Virus record (IMG/VR): IMGVR_UViG_3300007734_000556
Coordinates: 1 to 30,149 of that record
Origin: a virus
Direction: 5' to 3' (one strand)
DNA length: 30,149 nucleotides
A model generated the notes under the pieces. The model did no database searches and had not been told where the DNA came from. It was given only the letters and a program-made list of their open reading frames with translations. This document shows, one piece after another, positions 1 to 8,344 of the stretch. Positions within the stretch are counted from its first letter, which is position 1. Each line of letters begins with the position of its first letter. The position numbers were made by a program, and so were the translations under genes.

Positions 1-1
1 A

Positions 2-1579
2 CAATTGTGGGAGACCGCAGCGCCAGCTAGTGGCGGCACGGTCACATCGGTCAGCGGTACAGGCACGGTCAGCGGTTTAACTTTAACTGGCACGGTAACC
101 ACCAGCGGCAGTTTGACCCTTGGCGGGACAATCACTGGATTTGCAACAAGCGGAGCAAATACTGACATAACCTCGGTGGCACTGACAACAGGCACGGTTT
201 CAACAGCGCCAAGCTCAAGCACCGATATTGTCAACAAGTCATATGCCGATTCAATTGCGTCTGGCGTTAATTTTCATGCTGCGGTGCAATACGCAACCAC
301 GGCGGCTTTACCGGCAAACACTTACAACAACGGATCAAGCGGAATAGGGGCAACCTTAACCGCTGTGGCTGTCGGCTCTTTAAGCATTGATGGATATACC
401 CTTGTTGTTGGTGATGTTGGCAAACGGTTGCTGATTAAGAACGAAGTAACTCAAGCCAATAACGGCGTATATACACTGACTCAAGCGGGTACTGCGTTAT
501 TGCCATACATCCTGACCAGAGCAACAGATTACGACACTAGCGGCTCAGGCACAAACGAAATTGATCAGGGTGACTTAATTCTGGTCATTAATGGAACAAC
601 CAACGCTAACACGTCTTGGGTAGAACAAACCCCATTACCGATTACGGTAGGTTCAACGGCGATTGTGTTTATCCAGTTTGCGGCGGTTCAAACCTATACC
701 GCAGGCACAGGTTTAACCTTAACAACCAATCAGTTTTCGATCACCAACGTGGGAACAGCGGGAACTTATGGATCAGCATCAACAGTCCCAGTTATCACAA
801 CAAACGCCCAAGGGCAAGTCAGCTCAGTCACGAACACCGCTATTGCTATTAGCGGCGGCGCTGTTAGTGGCAATATTGCTGGCTCTGCTGGTTCAGTAGT
901 TAACGCACTAACGGCAGGAACAGGCATAACATTAAGCTCAGGTACGACTTACGATGGGTCTGCGGCAAAAACAATCAGTTCGCTGTTGGCACAAGGTACG
1001 TCAGCATTTACAACTGGCACGGCGGCAACCTATACCGCACCTGCAAACACTCAGTGGGTTAAGGTCACGGTGGTCGGGCCAGGCGGAAACGGCGGGGCAT
1101 CCGCAACGGGTAGAGCAACTGGCGGCGGTGGTGGTGGTGTGGCTATTAAATGGCTTGCAATGACCGCAGGACAGACCTTAACGTATACCGTTGGCACAGC
1201 GTCTGGCACAGCATCCACCGTGGCATCAGGGACGTTAACCATTACCACAATAACAGCAAACTCAGGCACAAACGGCGCAAGCACGACATATGCCTTATCT
1301 CAAACGGCTGGTGGCGCTGGTGGCACAGCAACCAATGGCGATGTCAACATTACTGGTGGACAGGGTGGTTATTCGTTTGGCTCAAGTACAACAGTAACCA
1401 CTAACTTTTCTGGTAAAGGTGGCGACTGCCCTGGCTTTGGCTCTGGTGGCCCTGCTTTGGCTATGGTTGCAACCGCAGGCGTACAAGGTAACGGTTTCGG
1501 CGCTGGTGGCGGTGGTGCTCACGGCAGTGCAACCGCAGCCAACGGTCGAGGTGGGATTATTATTTTTGAGGCGTATTGA
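2..1579 (+). CDS. Tail fibre / receptor-binding protein, glycine-rich C-terminus (5' end outside window)
   Basis: The frame is open to the left edge, so the N-terminus is missing; the TTG at 5 is only the first possible start inside the window. The first ~80 visible residues are Thr/Ser/Gly/Val beta-repeats (GTVTSVSGTGTVSGLTLTG) typical of phage fibre shafts. Residues ~90-230 form a domain I recognise from phage fibres (ALPANTYNNGSSGIGATLTA ... VGDVGKRLLIKNEV ... LTRATDYD). The last ~190 residues are extremely Gly-rich (GGGGGG, GAGGGG) and end in RGGIIIFEAY, like glycine-rich adhesin tips that contact host receptors. The stop overlaps the next start (TGATG). A position upstream of scaffold and capsid is less usual for a fibre; a second fibre lies at 15835. 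Structural role is confident, receptor role is inferred. Confidence 0.75.
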   Translation, partial: QLWETAAPASGGTVTSVSGTGTVSGLTLTGTVTTSGSLTLGGTITGFATSGANTDITSVALTTGTVSTAPSSSTDIVNKSYADSIASGVNFHAAVQYATTAALPANTYNNGSSGIGATLTAVAVGSLSIDGYTLVVGDVGKRLLIKNEVTQANNGVYTLTQAGTALLPYILTRATDYDTSGSGTNEIDQGDLILVINGTTNANTSWVEQTPLPITVGSTAIVFIQFAAVQTYTAGTGLTLTTNQFSITNVGTAGTYGSASTVPVITTNAQGQVSSVTNTAIAISGGAVSGNIAGSAGSVVNALTAGTGITLSSGTTYDGSAAKTISSLLAQGTSAFTTGTAATYTAPANTQWVKVTVVGPGGNGGASATGRATGGGGGGVAIKWLAMTAGQTLTYTVGTASGTASTVASGTLTITTITANSGTNGASTTYALSQTAGGAGGTATNGDVNITGGQGGYSFGSSTTVTTNFSGKGGDCPGFGSGGPALAMVATAGVQGNGFGAGGGGAHGSATAANGRGGIIIFEAY

Positions 1580-1932
1580 TGTTTGGCTACGCCGCCTTTG
1601 CTGAGTTACCGTTTGCCACTATCGGCGTTACGGTAACCCCATCGCCAGAGGTTTTACTTGGTGGACACTTTGGCTTTGATGAGCGTGATAAACATTGGGA
1701 AGAAGAAAAGCGGCAAGAGGAAAAACGCAGGGAAAGAATCAAGACCGCCTTGTTTGGCTTACCGCCTGACGAGCGTGAAAAGATCACCACAGCGCCAGCT
1801 CAAACAATAAATATTGCGGCGCAAACAGTAATCACTTATGATGCGATCATGGTTCAGATTGAGACGCTAAGAAAGCGCATCGAATTTGAGCAAGATGAAG
1901 AAGATTTTGAAACACTACTGGAGTTGCTTTGA
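1579..1932 (+). CDS. Small phage protein with charged coiled-coil, unknown function
   Basis: This 117-residue protein starts at the ATG overlapping the fibre stop (TGATG), so translation is probably coupled. The N-terminus (MFGYAAFAELPFATIG) matches a pattern I know from small phage proteins encoded just after tail fibres. The middle (~34-56) is a run of Glu/Lys/Arg likely to be helical (EEEKRQEEKRRERIK), and the C-terminus is acidic and Leu-rich (EQDEEDFETLLELL). There is no signal peptide or membrane segment. A fibre-associated or chaperone role is only an inference from position. Confidence 0.6.
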   Translation: MFGYAAFAELPFATIGVTVTPSPEVLLGGHFGFDERDKHWEEEKRQEEKRRERIKTALFGLPPDEREKITTAPAQTINIAAQTVITYDAIMVQIETLRKRIEFEQDEEDFETLLELL

Positions 1933-2351
1933 GAACTACATGGGTTTTTCCCTCGGATGGCAGTGAGCCTTACGAAAAATCTAAAGGTCGGGCTGGTGAG
2001 TACACCACCGTGATGGGTGACATTGCTCCATTTATGTCGCCTGATGGTGTAATGATTGAGGGCAGAAAGCAGTGGCGTGACCACTTAAAGCGCACCGATT
2101 CGATTGAGATGGGGCATTCTGATGTTAAGTATGCACAGCAAGAATGGAATAAAAAGAAAGAAGCGCACCGAGACAGGTTGCGTGGTCAATTGCAGACCGT
2201 ACAAGAGTTTGACCGACCAGGCGCACCGATAGCACCTGTTAAGATGTCTAATCTGAATGTGGAAATGGCAAATCGGTTGCATAATCGGCCTATGCCAGAG
2301 CGCAAAGAGATGATTAAAATGACCCTTGAACAAATGAAAAGGATGAAGTGA
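1929..2351 (+). CDS. Conserved phage head-region protein (DIxPFxSPDG motif family)
   Basis: The likely start is TTG at 1929, which overlaps the upstream stop (TTGA); the reading frame supports no better upstream start. About residues 30-60 carry the pattern DIAPFMSPDGVMIEGRKQWR plus HLKRTDSIEMG. I recognise this from small phage proteins encoded between portal and scaffold genes, where the pattern reads roughly DIxPYxSxxxGxxIxSRSxHRxHL. The rest is basic and helical. The stop overlaps the scaffold start, forming one head operon. Function is not established. Confidence 0.7.
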   Translation: MRTTWVFPSDGSEPYEKSKGRAGEYTTVMGDIAPFMSPDGVMIEGRKQWRDHLKRTDSIEMGHSDVKYAQQEWNKKKEAHRDRLRGQLQTVQEFDRPGAPIAPVKMSNLNVEMANRLHNRPMPERKEMIKMTLEQMKRMK

Positions 2352-3388
2352 TGGAAAACGAAGTTGTCGCACCCGACACAGTAGAAACACCAGCACCCGA
2401 AACCCCGTCAGTAGAGACCCAAGCGGTAGATGAGCCGCAAAGCCGTGCGGACACAATCCGCGAGGCATTATCTAAAAACCCCACCAATCGGGGTAAACAC
2501 GCTGCAAGCCAGCCTCGTGAATCGGGCAAGTTTGCGCCTAAAGAACCCAAGTTTCCAACCGCTGATGCGCCAACCCGCGCAGAAATGCCCAAGTCATTGC
2601 GGCTTGAGTTAAAAGATCATTGGGAAAAAGCCCCAGCAGAACTCCAACAAGCCATTGCCCAGCGTGAGGCCGACTTTGAGCGTGGAATTAACACCTACAA
2701 GAGCCGGGATGCCGAGGCCAAGGCGATTACTGAGTTATTCCAGCCCTATGAATGGATGCTGAGAAACGAGAATGCAACCCCGGCAACGGCGATTGGGCCA
2801 TTGCTCCAGACGGCGGCATTGCTGAGAACGGGCACACCACAGCAAAAAAGCCATGCTGTAGCCCAGATGATCCAGCAGTTTCAGATTCCCTTGGATCAGG
2901 TGGCATCCTATTTTGGCGGTGAGCAACCACAACCCCAAGATAATCAATATAATCAGTTAGCGCAACAGGTACAACAGCTTACGGCACACATCACGCAAAG
3001 CCAGTTCCAAGCGCAGAAACAGAATGAAAGCCGGGCACTCTCGGTTATCCAGCAGTTTGCGAGCGACCCCGCAAACTTGCATTTTGAGGCAGTCTCTGAC
3101 CGAATGTTGCAGCTTCTCCAAGCGCCACAAGTGTTAGGTGACACAAGTCAAATGTCAGAACGCGAGAAATTGCAACTGGCTTATGACACGGCGGTAAGGC
3201 TTGACCCAACCACGGCGCAACAGATATATGCTCAACAGCAACAATCGATGCAAGCGGCAAATCAAGTTCAACGAGCAAAAACGGCGGCAGTTCAAGTGAG
3301 GGGCGCACCCAGCGCAACTCCTAGTTTTGTCACAAATCAATCTGACAGACGAGCCGTGATAGCCAATGCGCTCCGGCAAGTCGGTTAA
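2351..3388 (+). CDS. Capsid scaffolding protein
   Basis: This 345-residue protein starts at ATG 2351 (TGATG overlap with the upstream gene; the in-frame GTG at 2348 is less likely). It has an acidic Pro/Glu-rich N-terminus (~1-30), a Lys/Pro linker, then long Gln/Ala-rich helical segments (QLAQQVQQLTAHITQSQFQAQKQNE; QQIYAQQQQSMQAANQ) and a basic C-terminus. Scaffolding proteins have this composition and sit directly before the major capsid gene, 13 nt away here. They drive procapsid assembly and leave before DNA packaging. The call rests on position and composition. Confidence 0.75.
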   Translation: MENEVVAPDTVETPAPETPSVETQAVDEPQSRADTIREALSKNPTNRGKHAASQPRESGKFAPKEPKFPTADAPTRAEMPKSLRLELKDHWEKAPAELQQAIAQREADFERGINTYKSRDAEAKAITELFQPYEWMLRNENATPATAIGPLLQTAALLRTGTPQQKSHAVAQMIQQFQIPLDQVASYFGGEQPQPQDNQYNQLAQQVQQLTAHITQSQFQAQKQNESRALSVIQQFASDPANLHFEAVSDRMLQLLQAPQVLGDTSQMSEREKLQLAYDTAVRLDPTTAQQIYAQQQQSMQAANQVQRAKTAAVQVRGAPSATPSFVTNQSDRRAVIANALRQVG

Positions 3389-3401
3389 AAAGGAGTAAGT
3401 T

Positions 3402-4382
3402 ATGGCATACGCCAATAGTAATTACTCAGACGTTTTGGCAACTACCATTGAATCACGCTCCGGCATTGTTGCCGACAACGTGACCAAAAACAATGCGTTG
3501 CTGACCCGTCTGCGCGAGAAAGGCCGTTACAAGCCCTTCTCTGGTGGTTCGACAATCTTGCAAGAATTGTCATTCCAAGCAAACAGCACAGCCATGTATT
3601 ACTCGGGCGCTGAAACCCTGAACATTTCCCCTGCGGATGTGATCAGCGCGGCTCAATTCCCGATTAAACAGGCAGCGGTTGCGGTCACGATCAATGGCCT
3701 TGAAATGTTGCAAAACAGCGGCGAAGAACAGATCATCGATTTGTTTGATGCCCGTTTGGACGTTGCAGAGGCATCTATTGAGAACTTGATCTCTACTGGT
3801 ATTTACTCGGACGGCACAGCCAACAACGGCAAGCAGATCACTGGTCTGCAAGCTATGGTGGTTGCAAGCCCAAGCACGGGTGTGGTTGGCGGTATTGACC
3901 GGGCAACTTGGTCATTCTGGCAAAACCAGACCTTTGACTTTTCCACCGACCTTGGCGCAAGCGCATCTAGTTCCAACATTCAGACTGGTTTTAACCGCCT
4001 GTATGCCAAGACTAGTCGCGGCTCTGACGTTGTTGACTTAATCCTGTTGGATAACAACTTGTGGGGATTCTTCATGTCTTCCCTGCAAAACATCCAGCGT
4101 TTCCCCGGTTCATCGAAGATGGCAGAGCTTGGCTTTGTTGCATCAAAGTACATGAACGCTGATGTGGTCTTGGACGGCGGTATTGGCGGCAACATTCCGA
4201 CCTCTACTGGTTATTTCCTTAACACGAAATACATCTTCTTCCGACCCCATCAAAACCGCAATTTCGTCCCAATCGGCGATGAGCGTATGAGTACCAACCA
4301 AGATGCCATCGTGCGCTTGATTGGATGGGCTGGCAATATGACTGCCTCGGGACTCCAGTTCCAAGGCATCATGACTGAATAA
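3402..4382 (+). CDS. Major capsid protein
   Basis: This 326-residue protein has a strong ribosome site (AAAAAGGAGTAAGTT before ATG). It matches a capsid family I recognise from podovirus-like environmental phages: VADNVTKNNALLTRLREKG near the N-terminus, then FSGGSTILQELSF, YYSGAETLNISPADVISAAQFPIKQ and LEMLQNSGEEQ. The C-terminal half has KYMNADVVLDGGIGG and TNQDAIVRLIGWAGN. The fold is expected to be HK97-like. It lies directly after the scaffold and before a probable decoration protein, the usual head-gene order. Confidence 0.93.
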   Translation: MAYANSNYSDVLATTIESRSGIVADNVTKNNALLTRLREKGRYKPFSGGSTILQELSFQANSTAMYYSGAETLNISPADVISAAQFPIKQAAVAVTINGLEMLQNSGEEQIIDLFDARLDVAEASIENLISTGIYSDGTANNGKQITGLQAMVVASPSTGVVGGIDRATWSFWQNQTFDFSTDLGASASSSNIQTGFNRLYAKTSRGSDVVDLILLDNNLWGFFMSSLQNIQRFPGSSKMAELGFVASKYMNADVVLDGGIGGNIPTSTGYFLNTKYIFFRPHQNRNFVPIGDERMSTNQDAIVRLIGWAGNMTASGLQFQGIMTE

Positions 4383-4393
4383 GGAGCATAAAA

Positions 4394-4927
4394 ATGCCTG
4401 ATTACGTCACAGACGGAAAAATTGGTATTGACTTGACGGCTACCTATGCGTCAACCAGTGCTGGTTCTACGACCCTTTTTCCGGTTACTCCGGGAACTCG
4501 GGTCAACACCTCCAACAACGGCGTGTATATTTTCGCCCGTGCGGAGTCTGACATTGCGGCTTATGACGCTGTGGTCATGTCAACGTTTAGTGATAGTGCG
4601 TCACCAACGCCTGTCCTACGCGCTGTGCCTGTCACAACGACTAATGCCGCTGCGTTGGGCTTCCCTATGGTTGGCTTTGCACAAAATGCCATTGCCTCTA
4701 GCTATTACGGCTGGATCGGCATTAACGGCGTTTTGAAGGTCAGCTTGCTGATTGCTTGCCAACCTAAAGTGCCTTTGTACACCACGGCTACGGCGGGTAA
4801 GCTGGACGACACTACTGTGTCGGCTGGTTTCATCCAGGGTATTGTGGCTAACACCTCGGCAACGAGCGCATCCGCGCCTTTCTGTGTGGTTAACAACGCT
4901 GGCCTGATGATGGTTGGTGCTGGTTAA
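4394..4927 (+). CDS. Probable capsid decoration / head protein (DUF2190-like)
   Basis: This 177-residue protein follows the capsid gene by 11 nt with a good ribosome site (AAGGAGCATAAAA before ATG). It is rich in Ala, Thr, Ser, Val and Gly, with predicted short beta strands and no membrane segment. The C-terminal part (KLDDTTVSAGFIQGIVANTSATSASAPFCVVNN) resembles small decoration/cement proteins that are encoded after capsid genes and cover the shell. The gene is followed immediately by an intrinsic terminator. Decoration is inferred from position, size and composition. Confidence 0.6.
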   Translation: MPDYVTDGKIGIDLTATYASTSAGSTTLFPVTPGTRVNTSNNGVYIFARAESDIAAYDAVVMSTFSDSASPTPVLRAVPVTTTNAAALGFPMVGFAQNAIASSYYGWIGINGVLKVSLLIACQPKVPLYTTATAGKLDDTTVSAGFIQGIVANTSATSASAPFCVVNNAGLMMVGAG

Positions 4928-4933
4928 ACCTAG

Positions 4934-4959
4934 CCCCCTCTCACAAGGAGGGGGTTTTT
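4934..4959 (+). terminator. Intrinsic terminator after capsid/decoration genes, arm doubles as SD
   Basis: A perfect 7-bp stem CCCCCTC (4934-4940) / GAGGGGG (4948-4954) with a 7-nt loop is followed by TTTTT. The 3' arm AGGAGGGGG also lies 9 nt before the ATG at 4964 and is the only good Shine-Dalgarno for that gene. Termination and hairpin folding would therefore both limit expression of the downstream cassette relative to the capsid genes. Confidence 0.85.
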
Positions 4960-4963
4960 CTTA

Positions 4964-6598
4964 ATGAGTTTTTTACCTCTCAAGATAACTGGTAAATGTG
5001 TCGCAGATGATGAGACACTATTTACAAACATGGAATCCGCAATAGCGCGGGGACTGCCACAAGTCAAGCAAAGCGAACCCCCCAAGGATGGGACGATTGT
5101 TTTGGTAGCTAGTGCGCCAAGTGTCAAGGGACAGATAGAACTCATTAAAAAGATGAAAGCCCAAGGGTTGCCCATAGTGGCGATCAAAGGGGCGCACGAT
5201 TGGTTAATTGACAACGGGGTGATGCCAGATTACGCATTGGCAATCGACCCTCAAGAACACCGCATTTCCTTTTATAAGCCCCAAGACGGGGTGCATTACA
5301 TGATTGCCTCACAATGCCATCCGGCAATGTTTGACAACTTGGAAGGCCGCAAAGTCACAATCTGGCATCCTTATGTGATGAAGGGCCAAGACCGCCCCGC
5401 TAAGTCTTTGCTGATTGGCGGTGGGACTACCTCGGGTCTTAGGGCTATATCGCTGTTTTATGTTTTGGGCTGGCGGCATTTTGCTTTGTTTGGGTTTGAT
5501 TCCTGTAATGATGGCGAGACTCTCAGGGTTAACGGGGACGGGTTAAAAGAGGGCGATAAGCTACTGGAGGTCAGGATTGAGCCTGATGGTGAGCCGTTCT
5601 ATTGCAATGCGTCTATGGCCTTGCAAGCCGAGCATTTCCAGACTTATTACGACTATTTGCCCGATGCCACTTACGAGGCGTATGGGCATGGACTGATTCA
5701 AGCAATCATTAAAAAACGCACAGAAAATGGCGCGGCATTGCAGCAGATCATTGATCAAAATCACAAACCCAATGACCGAGTTTCGTTCATTCATTGGGGA
5801 GATAAGACCTCGGCAAGCTGGCGTTACCGGGCCAAAATCCCAAGTGCGGGATGGGCCAACATTAACGATTTGCTGGCAGATACTTTAATCTTTACCAAGC
5901 CCCAGGCCAATGAATTGATGGACATGGCACGGGCAAAAGCCCGAGGCGCATGGATTGTGGTGGATTTCTGTGATGACCATTTTGATTGGACGCACTATGC
6001 CGAGGCATTGCGCCTTGCCGATGTGGTGACCTGTCCCACCGATGAGATGGCCCGTAGGATCAAGGCATTGGGCCGAGATGCGGTGGTTATTCCAGACCCA
6101 TTTGAATACCCCGAGGCCGTGCCCCATTGCAAGGGGACTAACTTGTTATGGTATGGACACGCTGTCAACAAACACAGCTTGCAGAAAATATTGCCGGACT
6201 TGGAGGGTTACCCGTTGCGGGTGGTTTCCAATTTTGGGGGCACAATTCCTTGGTCTTATGAGACCATGTTAGAAGAATTTGCTCGGGCCGATATAGTAGT
6301 GATCCCGGCAACCGAAACCTACAAAAGCGCTAATCGTGCGATTGAGGCGACCAGACAAGGTTGTTTTGTGGTGGCAGAACCGCACCCATCACTCAAGGGT
6401 TTTCGCGGGATTTATATCGGCAACATCAAAGAAGGCATTGAATGGACACGACAACAGAACGTCAGGAGCGATATTTTGGTGGCACAACAATACGTGAAGG
6501 AAAAATATACGCCGCAAATACTGATCGAAATGTGGAAGACAGCTACGAAACGGCCTATAACCTCGGATGTGGAACTAAGAAATGGGACGGCTGGATAA
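4964..6598 (+). CDS. DUF115 (MptE/Maf-like) domain fused to GT-B glycosyltransferase
   Basis: This 544-residue protein has two domains. Residues ~40-250 match the DUF115/MptE-like fold: GTIVLVASAPS, KGAHDWLIDNGVMPDYALAIDPQ (76-97) and LLIGGGTTSGLRA (149-161). This family includes archaeal 6-hydroxymethylpterin pyrophosphokinase MptE and the Maf flagellin-glycosylation factors. Residues ~270-530 look like a GT-B glycosyltransferase (SWRYRAKIPSAGW, VVDFCDDHFD, ADVVTCPTDEM, WYGHAVNKHSLQKILP, ADIVVIPATETYKSANRAIEATRQG). Its last 157 nt overlap the next gene in another frame. A second DUF115 copy is at 7026. Glycosylation of a virion protein is plausible from position next to capsid genes, but this is inference; substrate and donor are unknown. 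Confidence 0.8.
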   Translation: MSFLPLKITGKCVADDETLFTNMESAIARGLPQVKQSEPPKDGTIVLVASAPSVKGQIELIKKMKAQGLPIVAIKGAHDWLIDNGVMPDYALAIDPQEHRISFYKPQDGVHYMIASQCHPAMFDNLEGRKVTIWHPYVMKGQDRPAKSLLIGGGTTSGLRAISLFYVLGWRHFALFGFDSCNDGETLRVNGDGLKEGDKLLEVRIEPDGEPFYCNASMALQAEHFQTYYDYLPDATYEAYGHGLIQAIIKKRTENGAALQQIIDQNHKPNDRVSFIHWGDKTSASWRYRAKIPSAGWANINDLLADTLIFTKPQANELMDMARAKARGAWIVVDFCDDHFDWTHYAEALRLADVVTCPTDEMARRIKALGRDAVVIPDPFEYPEAVPHCKGTNLLWYGHAVNKHSLQKILPDLEGYPLRVVSNFGGTIPWSYETMLEEFARADIVVIPATETYKSANRAIEATRQGCFVVAEPHPSLKGFRGIYIGNIKEGIEWTRQQNVRSDILVAQQYVKEKYTPQILIEMWKTATKRPITSDVELRNGTAG

Positions 6599-7044
6599 AC
6601 GTTGATTTGCATTCAGACGTTTCTGATCTGAAATGCGATCTACGAAAGCTGGAGATTGCAAGCGATAGCGCCGATGCTGTGGCGGCAATCCATGTCCTAG
6701 AGCATTTCTACGAATGGGAAGTGCGCGACTTGCTGATTGAATGGATGCGGGTTCTTAAGCCCGGTGGCAAGATGATTCTAGAATTGCCATGTATGGATAA
6801 AGTGTTTGCTTACATCCATAACTGTGTGGTCAGCAAAGAACCAATACAGCCGTTTATGTCGTTGTTTGCTCTTTATGGTGACCCCAAATACAAAGCCGAG
6901 GCTATGTGCCACAGGTGGGGATGGTTTCAGACCCCTTTGCGTTTGATGCTGGAATCGGCTGGGTTACAGCGCATAGAGTTTTGCGAGCCTCGCTACCATT
7001 TTCCATTTAGAGACATGAGGATTGAATGCTACAAGGGGTCTTGA
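6442..7044 (+). CDS. SAM-dependent methyltransferase (class I, type-11-like)
   Basis: The core motif I is YNLGCGTKKWDGWINVDL, followed by SADAVAAIHVLEHF (motif II/III region) and LLIEWMRVLKPGGKMILELP. This is the standard pattern of small class I methyltransferases acting on sugars, lipids or small molecules. The start is uncertain: ATG 6442 gives 200 residues and overlaps the upstream gene by 157 nt, while GTG 6532 gives 170 residues and still overlaps by 67 nt and keeps the whole fold. Between two DUF115 genes, it probably methylates a sugar made or attached by the same cassette (inference). Confidence 0.85.
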   Translation: MDTTTERQERYFGGTTIREGKIYAANTDRNVEDSYETAYNLGCGTKKWDGWINVDLHSDVSDLKCDLRKLEIASDSADAVAAIHVLEHFYEWEVRDLLIEWMRVLKPGGKMILELPCMDKVFAYIHNCVVSKEPIQPFMSLFALYGDPKYKAEAMCHRWGWFQTPLRLMLESAGLQRIEFCEPRYHFPFRDMRIECYKGS

Positions 7045-7760
7045 GCAACGATCAGCGCCACGCACAAATGGCCCTAGCAAAAGGCCAAATGCTTAAAAAG
7101 CGGGGCAAATTTAACGACAAGTGGGCATCCATTGTCTGCTACGGGCCAAGCCTTGCAGACACTTGGAAAGTGATAAAGCGCCCGATTGTGACTGTCTCAG
7201 GGGCGCATGACTATCTGGTGGACAAAGGCATAGTGCCCGATTTTCACGTGGATTGCGACCCCAGAGCGCACAAAGCCAGAATGCTTAAAAAGCCCCAGAA
7301 GGGCACGACATACCTTATGGCATCTGTGTGCCACCCAGACTTTTGGGAGGTCTTAAAAGGCCATAAGGTGCGTTTATGGCACTTGATTAACGGGGATGAT
7401 TTGGAGACTGTGGCATGGGTTGCCCAACACCACTCCGAGGGCATGAAGTGTTTAATCGGCGGGGGGTCTAGCGTGGGTATGCGGTCTATGAATGTGATGG
7501 CAGCGCTGGGTTACAGGCGTTTCCAGATTCATGGGATGGATTGCAGTTACACCACCCATAGACACGCCGGGGAACATTTGGGCAAAGAACAAGATAAAAT
7601 ATTTGCCAGGGCTGGGGACAGGGTTTTTCAGACCACAAAGCAAATGTTACAAGCGGCGATGGAGATGGAGAAATTCATCAAAACTCAGGATGCAGAGGTT
7701 GCATTTTTCGGTGATGGTCTGATGCAAGAGACCGCAATTCAACTTAAAGGATTAACATGA
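7026..7760 (+). CDS. Second DUF115 / MptE-like protein (paralogue of upstream N-terminal domain)
   Basis: This 244-residue protein is clearly related to residues ~40-250 of the fusion at 4964. Compare GAHDYLVDKGIVPDFHVDCDP with GAHDWLIDNGVMPDYALAIDP, MASVCHPDFWEVLKG with IASQCHPAMFDNLEG, and CLIGGGSSVGMRSMNV with LLIGGGTTSGLRAISL. There is no glycosyltransferase domain. The start may be ATG 7026 (18-nt overlap with the methyltransferase) or TTG 7041, which overlaps the upstream stop and has AAGGGG before it. The stop overlaps the next start (ATGA). Nucleotide-sugar or pterin-type chemistry follows from the family, not from a visible catalytic residue. Confidence 0.8.
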   Translation: MLQGVLSNDQRHAQMALAKGQMLKKRGKFNDKWASIVCYGPSLADTWKVIKRPIVTVSGAHDYLVDKGIVPDFHVDCDPRAHKARMLKKPQKGTTYLMASVCHPDFWEVLKGHKVRLWHLINGDDLETVAWVAQHHSEGMKCLIGGGSSVGMRSMNVMAALGYRRFQIHGMDCSYTTHRHAGEHLGKEQDKIFARAGDRVFQTTKQMLQAAMEMEKFIKTQDAEVAFFGDGLMQETAIQLKGLT

Positions 7761-8344
7761 AGAACGAAGGCGCTGGCTGGACAGATGAGAACTTTGCCGA
7801 CAACAATCGGGGCAAGATGCACATTTTCTTTCATGCGGTACAGGTGCAAAACAACCACAAAACCGCATTAGAAAAGCGCCCGATCTTTGAAGAGCGCGTT
7901 TTTATCAAGAAACTTGTCCCAGGTGACTCGACTTTGGTGGTTGACCGCCCCATGCGTATGCAAGACATGGAAGATTTCCCTGTGGAATGGGCGCGGTACG
8001 AGCAAAAGAAAGAGCAAAAAGTGTCGGGTACGCCGATTGATGCTTGGGCCGCTATTTCTGACACGCAAAAAGCCGAATTTAAGGCTTTGCACATTTTTAC
8101 CATTGATCAGTTTGCCCAGCTTGCAGACTCGGCTGGCAACAAAATCATGGGTTTTAACGAATTGAGGGCTAAAGCACGGGCATTTATTGACGCTGCCCAA
8201 GATTCTCAGTTGATGGACAGAATCCGCGCCGAAACCGATGAAAAATTACAGGCCCAAGAGGTTGAAATGGCGAAACTCCGTGCGATGATTGACGAATTGT
8301 CAGCCAAGAAAGCTGGCAGACCCAAAAAAGAAATGGTGGAGTAA
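7757..8344 (+). CDS. Conserved phage structural-module protein, unknown function
   Basis: This 195-residue protein starts by ATGA overlap with the upstream gene. The N-terminal half contains VDRPMRMQDMEDFPVEWARYEQKKEQKVSG. The middle (SGTPIDAWAAISDTQKAEFKALHIFTIDQFAQL) looks like the two-helix segment seen in a conserved podovirus protein encoded near the adaptor gene. The last ~45 residues form a coiled coil ending in a basic KKAGRPKKE tail, which contains an AT-hook-like GRP core. It may be a minor capsid or assembly factor; I cannot name a function. Confidence 0.65.
   Translation: MKNEGAGWTDENFADNNRGKMHIFFHAVQVQNNHKTALEKRPIFEERVFIKKLVPGDSTLVVDRPMRMQDMEDFPVEWARYEQKKEQKVSGTPIDAWAAISDTQKAEFKALHIFTIDQFAQLADSAGNKIMGFNELRAKARAFIDAAQDSQLMDRIRAETDEKLQAQEVEMAKLRAMIDELSAKKAGRPKKEMVE

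Noticed and set aside
1051-1284. Minus-strand frame and others inside the glycine-rich fibre
   Set aside because: GC-rich glycine repeats open other frames; they encode proline runs without starts or ribosome sites.
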